NCBI GenBank assembly: GCA_004352715.1
Contig: SCFE01000019.1
Location: forward strand, 797,194-861,193
Source of the DNA: Hofstenia miamia
Taxonomy: Eukaryota > Xenacoelomorpha > Acoela
Direction: 5' to 3'
DNA: 64,000 nucleotides
The position numbers were made by a program, and so were the translations under genes. Positions 55,434 through 64,000 of this stretch are shown in pieces. The notes under the pieces are model-generated. The model saw only the letters and a list, made by a program, of their open reading frames with translations, made no database searches and had not been told where the DNA came from. Within the stretch, counting starts at the first letter, position 1. Every line of letters starts with the position of its first letter.

Positions 55434-56269
55434 NNNNNNNNNNNNNNNNNNNNNNNNNNNNNNNNNNNNNNNNNNNNNNNNNNNNNNNNNNNNNNNNNAT
55501 ATATATATAGTAAATATTTAATACAAAATGAAAAAAATTATATAATTAAAAATACGTGTTTTACGTTAATTTTTAAAATATATTTAACAATACGCTAAAA
55601 TACCTTAGTTTCGGCAACGCAACCCACTATAGTTTTCCGTTAAATATAGTGAAACGACCATATTTACTCCTAGAAGCTTAGGATTACCCCTGGGGCAAAG
55701 GAGAATTCCTTTGAGTTTACATCCACTAAAAATACAAGTGTGAATCGTTTGTGGCAACTATATATTTTGCGGTAGTTGTTGTTAAGTAGAATATTCATCA
55801 ACATGTTTTTAATACCCATTTAACAACTACGAATAAAAGCACTCGCAAAAACTAATGTAGCTCAAATTTCTTCATTGATATATGGCACCCAATGCCTCAT
55901 ACTGTACTGCTACTGCACTATTCTAATTTTAGAGAATCTATTTTAAAAGTTAGTAATTAGATGTGTATTTTTAGAAATATTCTCAATTCTAATTTAACGT
56001 ATGATATATATTTGTCTGACTACTTTAAGTCTAACATTTCAAATAAATTGCAGTAGACTATGGAAGTAAATTAATCAAATACTGGGAAAACATTCTTCGC
56101 CCATTTCCATACCTATTGCAGTGTTGAATAAACATTTCTTTCTTTAAAGTAACTTAATATGCAAATCGCCCATCTTAGAATTTTAGACTGAAGCTGTTTA
56201 TTAATTGGTGGTTACGCAACAATTTGGTCACATCTGAGGTCAATTAAGCAAGATCTGTGTCCTGTTTAG
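53280..56269. other. Long non-coding stretch with gap
   Basis: AT-rich with a (TA)n tract and a 65-N gap (55434-55498) inside it. No gene recognised. The last bases (GTGTCCTGTTTAG, 56256-56269) are a splice-acceptor-like sequence immediately before the SDR start codon. Confidence 0.5.
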
Positions 56270-56270
56270 A

Positions 56271-58257
56271 ATGGGATCGGTTCTCTGTAGGAATAATTCT
56301 AAGACTATGAAAGACGAAACTGTAGTTGTAACCGGTGCTTCCCGTGGTCTTGGACGAAGTTTGGTCGAAGAGCTGGCCATGTTCAAAGCAAACATCATTG
56401 TGTTGGGACAATCGTCTGCTAAAATGTATAAAGTAAGAGAGGAAATTTTGGAGAAATACAATGTTGAAATATATTATCTAAAGTGTGACCTTTCCAAGTA
56501 CAATGAAGTTGAGAAATGTGTTAAAATGGTTATCAAAAAGTTTGGGAAAATCGATGTGTTCATCAACAATTCAGCAATTGCTATAGGAAAAAATGTCATG
56601 GAAACTTCTATCGAAGAATTTGAGTATTCAATCCAGGTGAATAATATGGATCTTTTCAAATCCTTTTCAATTTTATATATCTAATTAGGTTCCCATTATA
56701 TTTAGCAAGAAGACAATCATGTTGAGGTATAACTCTGAATTCTTTACAATTTCAATATTAAAAATCAGGTTTTTGTATTTCATATAAGCTGATTACTGGC
56801 TTTGTGTTTGCAATCTATTCAATTTATTTATCATATTTTAGTCAATGCAAAGTTTCAGTAAGAAACTGTAAAACTAAAAATAGTAATTGTCAGCTACGAA
56901 TAAGAAGAGTTAAAGATCTTTTTTAACATTCTTTTATGATTAACAACATGAATTATAAATACTTTTAAAGCCATAATACTTATGGCAAGTTAGAGCACAG
57001 AGGCTTACCAATTGCGCAACTTTTGAAATTAAATTCAATGATGTCATTTGATGTTAACTTGAAATATTCTTTATTTAGCGAGATTGATTGTTATTTAAAA
57101 TTGTCCTGAGTTTTCATTTAAAATTACCAACGTAAACGCAAGGTTCTTGGAATTTTTTGCAGATTCTAGGCTAATGGTTGATAGCATATTCTAAGTGTTG
57201 TTAAAATAAGAAAAGTATTTGTTATGGTTCATTAGAGTTTGCTATAAAAAATGGGCTGCTTCATTTTGTTTATAACGAGGGATTTTCTCATTAACTGCCA
57301 CAACGCATGACGGACCACAAATGAAAAAGTTTTCTTTTAAAACATCAAAAAATTAAATTTTTATTGGAAATTTTCAGCAACTTTGTTTTAATTGGTATAA
57401 AGAATGAAGCTGTTCCTAATTTTTACATTACTGTACCAAACTAAAAGGTTTCTAACTTAGCAACATTTAAAAAATGTTTTCAAGCATTAGCCTGAAATTT
57501 GAAGGGACTAAATGTCTAAATTGGTTACATTTCGGGGAAGGCTTTTTCGTTATTTGCTAGTAAATGCGAATAATTACCATTTTACTAAATGAATTAAATA
57601 ATTAAAATCATTTGATAAAACTTTTTTGTTTAGTTGAATTTATTCTCCAGCATTTATACCACAAAATTAGTTCTGCCTCACATGATTCGACAGAAACATG
57701 GAAAATTAGTTTTCATTTCAAGTTTGCTAGGAAAATGTGCAATTCCAGGAATAGCTCCATACGTCACATCTAAATTTGCTCTGTGTGGCTTTGTTGAGGC
57801 CCTTCAAGAGGACTTAAGTAAAGCAAAGCTCGACGGAGTCGAAGCACTATTAGTATGTCCAGGCCACATAAACACAAGCATGTTTGAAGGAGCGAAACCA
57901 AAGTATAAATGGTTGAACCCAGCCTTAGACTGCGAAACAGTAGCAAAGAGCATTGTAGAAGAACTTCAACACAAATCGGAATACATGTCTATACCTTGGA
58001 TGTTGAATTTCGTTACCATCATTTCAAAAAATACGATGCCACGCGGTTTATTTCGGATGATAATGAATGCAACAGGTGCAACCTACTTCATGGATAGCTT
58101 TAAAGGCAATAAATCCATTCCTCATCCTGAAAGCAATGCAGTGGGTAGCATTGGTTTTGAGGATGATGATGACAAGTACATGAGTGATTCGGCAAACGTT
58201 ACATATTTTGACGACGGACTTCAAAGTACTTTAGAAAGAAAAATAAATTCGCCGTGA
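56271..58257 (+). CDS. Short-chain dehydrogenase/reductase, SDR16C-like (retinol / 17-beta-hydroxysteroid type)
   Basis: Two coding exons, 56271-56636 and 57634-58257, joined in phase 0 across a 997-bp intron (CAG|GTGAAT ... TTGTTTAG|TTG) give 329 residues. The cofactor motif TGASRGLG is at 21-28 and INNSA at 98-102; the catalytic triad is S152, Y165, K169 (YVTSK). CPGHINTSMFEGAK and the NPALDCETVAKSIVEEL region match the SDR16C group (RDHE2, RDH10, HSD17B11), NAD(P)-dependent oxidoreductases of retinoids or steroids on ER or lipid droplets. The usual N-terminal membrane helix is absent. Instead MGSVLC fits an N-myristoylation pattern with a palmitoylatable Cys6 (inference). An acceptor-like TTTAG abuts the ATG, so an upstream exon may exist. 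Confidence 0.85.
56637..57633 (+). other. Intron of the SDR gene
   Basis: It begins GTGAATAATATG and ends CTTTTTTGTTTAG. AT-rich. Nothing else was recognised inside it. Confidence 0.8.
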
Positions 58258-60378
58258 ATCCAATGCAAAGTTGATATTTTGTTTTATAGGTTTATCCCAG
58301 GTTTTATATTTTGTATATATGGTAATAGTGAAATATTCTATTGAAGTAGAATTATAATTTTCCAGATTCGACAGTATTTAAAATACTTAAAAAATTTATA
58401 CGATATTTTCGGTTATAATGTCGATGAAATACTCCTCATTACGTGATGAACGTACATATACATGATGTTTGTAAAATCACTGAAGTCCATACACATTTTA
58501 GAGACACTTATTGCTAGACATTGTATCGTAATGTTAAAAATTATTCTGATTTATAAATATATTTCAAATTTCAATTATTCGTACTTTCATTTTCCAAATT
58601 AACAAAATTTTTTGTCACAGATAAAAAATATATTTCATAAAGTGATTCGGGGTGGGGTCGGATAAGATTATAGAAGAACTTAAGTCAATTGGTCGGTCCA
58701 ATGATCAAGAGGGTAAGTTGGATTCCTATTATGACAAATTTGGGTGTTTGGTACACGATAGTAAAAAAGTGCATAATTACAAAATATGTGACAAAATTGA
58801 AAATACATTTGCGGGTCTGGTAAAAAATGCTGATCCGCTTCTAACTGAGTTTTCAGAATCCTGCATTAGAGAAAACTAATTATGTGAAAATCAGACATAC
58901 AGATTGTCGAGATATATGATGATAAGAAGTTTTTTGAAAAATGATAACTATTGCGAATTGGAATCAAATAATCCATTGTTATTAGATCGAATTAAACAAA
59001 ATTGCTGGTTGCTTTTGGTTTTCATTAACGTTTGAGTTGTAATATGAATGAAAAAATTGTTCAAGCTCCATTTTAGATATATAGGCTCTTTTCAAGCTTT
59101 ACTTAAATCAAAAGTCGATTTAAAGAAAAGGCTTTAAGGAATAGTCTATAGAACAGTAAACTAAGGGAAGGGGCAAATACAAAAATAGTTTATTTCTTCA
59201 ATTTTGGTAATTATTAACCAAGATCAGGATTTATATGCTTAAAAACTTGCCAAAATATGCGCCAAAATTTCTAGAATATTCTTTAAAATTTACGTAAACA
59301 CTTATTTTAGAAAGCAGATATTCAATAACCAAGGTAAGGTTATATACCAATAGACGCTAGATGTAATCAAATGATCAACAGTCATGTGTATTCAATGTGG
59401 AGCTTGAATTTGACCCATGTGGATGAAAAAACAACTATTTTCCATTTGCACCCAAACTAGCGGTGCACTTCCTATCTTTATTTATTGGTATATAGGAGCA
59501 TTTAAGTGATTTCTATCAATTACATCGATTTATTCTCATTTTATAACTTGCGAAATCTCTTAAATTATGGTTCATAAGTCTGGGTGTTTTGTTTTGTCAG
59601 AATGGTATCCAGCTTTTGTATGTATTTATTTCCCTGTGTTTGTTCTGTGTGTATTTCTTGAGTGTCTCAAACTGATTGCAAATAGATAACCACCCTTCAC
59701 CCTTACTAATAGCCTCGGAAAAAAGCTAAAATATGCTGTAATGAAACCCAATCTCTGCACTAAGCATAAGTCAATAAGTTTCAGATTTCCAATATGAATG
59801 CGTTTTCAATTTTGAGATGTTGCAGGAACTAATAGAGTTCAGTAAAATATATATTTAGTGCCTTTGTCATTCACATCTGCAATAAGATGAAATATGCAAG
59901 AGGTCATAGAAATAAGCTTTAAGGAAAATTGTGTTAAGATATGCTTTATGCTTTAAGCATATATATAGATATATATCCTGTTAATAACCCATTCGTCTTA
60001 ATTGACATTCTTAGAAAGGAATTACTAATATTGTACAAATTCAACACGGTCATCTCAACTACATTTCACTGAGATTGCCGCTTCACAGTTTTAAGGCAAA
60101 CCATTAAATAAATATTTAGGCAAGCATTGCGCACATCAATCATCATGCTTGTGTCATTAAGTTGCATTTTCAAATAAATTATTTAAATATAAGTCTAGCA
60201 ATAGTTTACTTTACAGTTTGTAATATGCAATATAAGTTATATGCAAGGAACATATTTACAAATATAAACATATTTACAAAACTACAAACTACACTGTGTA
60301 CAGTAAAAAAACTTAAAAAGAACACATATAAAATTATTAATAAATCAACCCCTTAAAATATTGTTTAAAAAAGAAATG
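58258..60378. other. Non-coding stretch
   Basis: A 75-codon plus-strand frame (58652-58879, MGSDKIIEELKSIGRSNDQE) is charged and protein-like but matches no family I know. The rest is AT-rich. Near 60160-60370 the minus strand is probably 3' UTR of the LINE remnant that follows. Confidence 0.4.
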
Positions 60379-60850
60379 CTACGATAAGCTGTTTTGCCAT
60401 GTATTTAGACGCTTACTACTACCTAGAATTTTTTGATGTGAACGTAGATTTTGTTTTAGCTTCTTTTTAAATATGTTTAGTGTTTTGGCAGTTCTAATTT
60501 CACCAGGTAGTGAATTCCAGCTGTTGCATGTGACTACTGAGAAGGATTTACTCCATGGCAAGCACTTAATTTTGCTGTTATTTATGTATTTATTTGCACG
60601 CTTATTTATTATGTAAAAGGTATTAAGAAAATCGAGTGAATTGGTTAACTTGTAATTGTGTTTGTACAAGGTGACAAGACTGGCAAACTGAATGTAGTAT
60701 TTTGGCGCGAGGATTTGTGTTTCTTGCAATTTCTCTCCAATCATATATAAACAAAGGCTCCTTTAGCCAATTTAATAGGTCTTATAAATCCTGGAATATC
60801 TCGAATTTAAAAATTGGATTCAAATAATATCCATTTAAAATTTTAGCAAA
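60379..60850 (-). pseudogene. LINE reverse-transcriptase C-terminal remnant
   Basis: The minus-strand frame ends with VVTCNSWNSLPGEIRTAKTL and NIFKKKLKQNLRS, the W-N-x-L-P-x-x-I-R...F-K-x-x-L-K block that closes CR1-type RTs. Upstream palm motifs are missing, so it is a 5'-truncated insertion. It sits just 3' of the TRIM-like gene on the same strand. Confidence 0.7.
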
Positions 60851-60943
60851 ACTGATATAATTCAGTTTTTCATAGAAACTTGATTGCAAGTACAAATTAT
60901 TTGATTAGAGTATCTATATACACACATTCTCTTTATGCATATT

Positions 60944-62712
60944 TTAAAAACCAAGTTTAATAATTTCAATATTTTGGTTGAAAATTAACATTGAAGAGTT
61001 GCATTGGGATATAAGTTGTGGCTTGTACTTTATTTCACAGTTTCTGTTATTTTCATCTTTATAAAATTTAATTTTTCTTAATAGTTCACCATTGGAAGTG
61101 TTAAAAACATTCAGAGAGCAATCATTGGATCCAGCTATAACAACATTTTCCGTTAAAAACGCAACACCGTAAAAAAATCCATGGTCACCAAATGATCGCA
61201 AATGAGCACCTCTTTCAAAAGAATACAAATGAATTTGGTTGATATTGCCTAATGCAATGTGATCTAGGTTTTCACTTATACTCATGTACTTAAACTGAAC
61301 ATTTTTAAGCGTTGATGGAAGCTGCCTTTTTTCAAATTGATTTGTATTTACGCGGTATTTAAAGATCTTCAGCTTCCTTTCTGAAAGAAATAGCACAAAT
61401 TGTCTACAAGGGCTCGAGCAAATAATATTCACGTCCTTAGCTTTACAGAATTGGACTTTAAATTTTTTGCAAGTCATGAATCCTTTATCAACAATTCTGA
61501 ATCGATCGGGCAATTTTTTATGATTATAACACAGAAGTAGTACACTACCATTTGGCAGCAAAGCTAAATAATTTCCGGGAAAACTATACCAGCATTTTTC
61601 AATTATCATTCTGTCACTACCTCCACTCTGTGATGTTTTTACAAGAAATTCACTATTAAGAATAGTCTTTAGCGAAAAAATGACATCATCTTCCTTATCA
61701 AATATAATATCATTTAATGCGGATTCGTATTTATTTGGTGCAACCGAAGAATTTAAATTTGGAAATAAGAATTTCTTATAAAAGAGCGAATTCTTATTGT
61801 CTGAGAACATCATGCCTGTTTGTTTCTTTATATTCAATCGAACCTCCCCAAATGAGGAATACACATTTTTTCAATGAACTTTTCATCAAGCTTAAGACTT
61901 AATTCCGCATTTTCAATTTCAACCATTTGAAAATCGATTTCATATCTACATTTTATTTTATCAACATCTGTGCTAGTTTTATGAAGATCGTAGGAATACG
62001 CTTTGCGAAGGTAGTCTTTTGTATGATGCAAAACTTTAGCAATATTGTTCTGAGAATTTTCTTAATAACCTCTAACTTTCTTTGAGATATTTCCATTATT
62101 TGCATATCATAGGCTTCATTGGCTTTCCTGACTATAAAATTGTGTCTTTCGAATGCTGTTAAGTTAGTTCTTTCAAAAATTTGTTCAACTTCTTTTTTGT
62201 AATTTCGTGCATAATCAGCGTATGTGTTCATTTCTTCTAATCGGAGGTTTAAAATATCAATGTCATTTTCAATTTTAGCGATGAGAAGCCTTGTTTTATT
62301 GATTACAGCTTTTTTGCATGTATACTCATTGCAATATTTAGAGAATGTGTCATCACGTTTCTTACATAATGGGGTCTTTCTTAATCCAAGACTGACAATA
62401 GAGTGAGGATGTAAGATTTGGCAATTCCTACAAACAACATATTCACAATCAATGCAGATATTTGCTTCACTATGTTTAATTTCTTGACAACAGTAATCAC
62501 AAGACTCAAAGGGATAATGGGGTCCTTCATTGATGCTGAATTGCCACTCATTAAAGTGGGCTGTAAGATTTATTCAAAGGCTGACATAGATCACAGCGTG
62601 TCTTTGTGTCGTTAACAGCAGAGCACTTTTCGCACAATATATTATGATATTTGAAAGCGCATGAATCATCAAACTTATCTGCACATTTTGCACACATAAA
62701 ATCCGCTTCCAT
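60944..62712 (-). pseudogene. TRIM-like RING/B-box/coiled-coil/beta-propeller gene with frameshifts
   Basis: From ATG 62712 the first frame holds a RING-like domain: C7, C10, C18, H23, C27, C30, C40, C43. It stops near 62548. After a shift (about 62555-62580) comes a B-box (CDYCCQEIKHSE...CIDC...CRNCQILHPH) and a coiled coil (to about 62050). The frame shifts again at 62040-62062, then at a T6 run (61866-61871), entering a 306-codon frame (61864-60944). That C-terminal part has WD40/NHL-like strands such as GNYLALLPNGSVLLL and VVIAGSNDCSLNVFNTSNGE. TRIM proteins of this plan are E3 ubiquitin ligases. The breaks lie in or near short homopolymers, so sequencing errors are as likely as decay. 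Confidence 0.65.
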
Positions 62713-63179
62713 TTTCAAGCATGCATAGAAGTTAAATAAAAATTGCTCTTGTTGTTAAGGAAACTTAATTTCTGTCACTCATGTTGACTATTTGAAAGTT
62801 TAAGCACTAAATATATTGCTAACTATGCAATTGCATTTACATGATAACAACTTAAGCCAAATTACATAAAATCAATGTCATTAATTGCTATTAACCACAC
62901 TTGCTATGAAATTCTTTTGTGATCACGTAAGATTGAATATGAACTTTTCCTTAACCAATACATTTGCATTCCCTGTTGAGCATAAATTGAATAAGGCTCC
63001 TTTATTATTCTGAGATGAATTTATGCATATTTGATTGCTTCAGCTCTTTTTAATAGTTGGCGTTTAATTTCTAAAATTCTTTAATGAGGCTTATTGCTTT
63101 AAGTCTCGTGCATTGTGCATACCTAACATTCGCTGATTGCCTAAATATTAATAAAGGTGATCATGCTTATTTCAAATGT
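62713..63179. other. Non-coding stretch upstream of the TRIM-like gene
   Basis: AT-rich, presumably including the promoter of the TRIM-like gene on the minus strand. Nothing specific recognised. Confidence 0.45.
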
Positions 63180-63373
63180 GCAAAGGGTTTGCCATTCAAC
63201 CTTGTTTAAAAACTAAAAGATTTGGAATTGGAGGTAACTTATTTAATTTACTGCGTTTGTACCTAGCAAACAGAAAACAAGCTGTTAGAGTAAATAGTTT
63301 GCTCTGACTATCTTCTTGTCACCCGTGGTTTCTCTCAGGGCTCGATTTAAGGACTTCTTTTGTTTAAAATCTA
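63180..63373 (+). pseudogene. LINE reverse-transcriptase fragment interrupted by a transposon
   Basis: LKTKRFGIGGNLFNLLRLYL then NRKQAVRVNS is the stretch between RT motifs A and B of CR1-like LINEs. After a one-base shift, RGFSQGSI, a TAA and GLLLFKIY is motif B (P-Q-G-S-I-L-G-P-L-L-F) with a nonsense change. It ends at the TA of the mariner insertion (63372-63373). Confidence 0.65.
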
Positions 63374-64000
63374 CAGGGTGTGACAAAAGTAACGCAAAAT
63401 ATGAAATTTAGATACAATATACATGTAAAACATTAAATTTTTATTTAAACACAACTAAAAACGTCGTTTCAATTCATGTTCGAATAGTAATTCAGTCTTC
63501 GAAATGATTATCATCGCTGTTCAAACATTTCTGCAGCCTTGAAGATACCGACTGGCACACCCTTTGGCACAACTCATTGTCAATTGATAGTACACCATCG
63601 GTGATTGCTGCGGTCAATTCCTCGATTGTTTGAGGCTTTCTGTTGTACACCAAGTCTTTCACCGTTCCCAAAAGAAAAAAGTCCGGTGGGGTAAGATCAG
63701 GCGAACGCGGCGGCCATTCCATCCAACCACGCCTTCCAATCCACGAAGCCGGGAACTTTGCATTCAACCAGTCTCTCACAATAATTGCAAAGTGTGGTGT
63801 TGCTCCGTCGTGCTGAAAAATGATTCGTTCACCACCTTGTATTCTCGACTCAATCTGAGGCCACAGCCATTCGGATAGCATTTTAAGGTAAGACGAACCT
63901 GACACAGGACTATCAAAGAAGTAGGGCTCAATAATTCCTTGAGAAGAAATGCCGCACCAGACTGTGACTCCTGGAAGATTTACTTCTTTTTCGATGATCT
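63374..64000 (-). mobile_element. Mariner-type transposon (DD41D spacing), one end, runs off the window
   Basis: CAGGGTGTGACAAAAGTAAC at 63374 is the terminal repeat, preceded by TA. The transposase on the minus strand starts beyond 64000. The terminus resembles that of the Tc1-like element at 34441. Confidence 0.75.
63492..64000 (-). CDS. Mariner-type transposase, C-terminal part (5' end outside window)
   Basis: The frame is open from 64000 to its stop at 63492 with no breaks, so this copy may be recent. The order is VTVWCGISSQGIIEPYFFD, SGSSYLKMLSEWLWPQ, FQHDGATPHFA with the second catalytic Asp, then WPPRSPDLTPPDFFLLGTVK with the third Asp. Aligning P-D-F-F with the S-D-Y-H of mariner gives 41 residues between these Asp, compared with 34 in classic mariners. 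The first Asp and the DNA-binding domain lie outside the window. Cut-and-paste transposition at TA sites is expected from the family. Confidence 0.8.
   Translation of the reverse strand, partial: IIEKEVNLPGVTVWCGISSQGIIEPYFFDSPVSGSSYLKMLSEWLWPQIESRIQGGERIIFQHDGATPHFAIIVRDWLNAKFPASWIGRRGWMEWPPRSPDLTPPDFFLLGTVKDLVYNRKPQTIEELTAAITDGVLSIDNELCQRVCQSVSSRLQKCLNSDDNHFED

Noticed and set aside
58652-58879. 75-codon frame as a real gene
   Set aside because: Charged composition but no start context, splice partner or family match strong enough to list as a gene.

Overview
This window is nuclear DNA from an invertebrate animal, probably marine. The evidence is strong AT richness, a spliced dehydrogenase gene with GT-AG borders, single-exon genes of animal families (SLC17-type transporter, PA28 proteasome activator, TRIM-like RING/B-box protein), and a dense load of animal-type transposons (CR1/L2-like LINEs, one with a 2A-like peptide, an R2-like fragment, piggyBac, hAT and Tc1/mariner elements, and a Polinton-type DNA polymerase B). 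The phylum cannot be fixed from the sequence alone. Four N-runs (13414-14413, 30568-30588, 32732-33552, 55434-55498) and a few single Ns show this is a draft scaffold. At least two of the gaps are flanked by exact duplicates that are probably unmerged contig ends.

Layout. 0.9-3.9 kb: a decayed CR1-type LINE (esterase-like ORF1, 2A-like motif, RT C-terminus, repeated 3' ends) with a dead piggyBac transposase on the other strand. 4.0-5.4 kb: an intact SLC17-type transporter. 5.4-11.1 kb: mostly non-coding, with a hAT transposase tail, an RT scrap, two diverged copies of one unknown repeat, and a GC-rich A-tailed insertion. 11.5-13.4 kb and 24.1-25.4 kb: two copies of one L2/CR1-like LINE. Between them lies a virus-like island (14.4-23.5 kb) with a 126-bp tandem repeat, a broken protein-primed-type DNA polymerase B, and small unknown genes, two of which share a C-terminal module. 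25.4-25.8 kb: an R2-like RT fragment.

28.6-29.1 kb: the last exon of a phage-tail-collar (microcystin-dependent-like) gene, an apparent lateral acquisition. 31.3-34.35 kb: a third LINE ending in a conserved hairpin plus TATCT repeats. 34.4-35.4 kb: a Tc1-like element. 38.3-39.0 kb: a second piggyBac relic. 39.6-47.9 kb: MITE-like repeats, simple repeats and apparently empty DNA. 47.9-50.1 kb: a three-level nest of a LINE, a CCGGATA-ended element and an inner element with AGGGCAACC termini.

50.9-51.6 kb: an intact, divergent PA28 proteasome activator. 52.9-53.3 kb: a hAT-type MITE with a near-perfect 8-bp target duplication. 56.3-58.3 kb: a two-exon SDR16C-like dehydrogenase. 60.4-62.7 kb: a LINE RT tail, then a frameshifted TRIM-like gene. 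63.2-64.0 kb: an RT fragment interrupted by a mariner-type transposon whose last two catalytic Asp are 41 residues apart, running off the end.

The host genes that look intact are the transporter, the PA28 homologue, the SDR and probably the tail-collar gene. They are unrelated in function and show no operon-like logic. The rest is mobile-element history. Identifications rest on motif recognition by eye; no searches were run.
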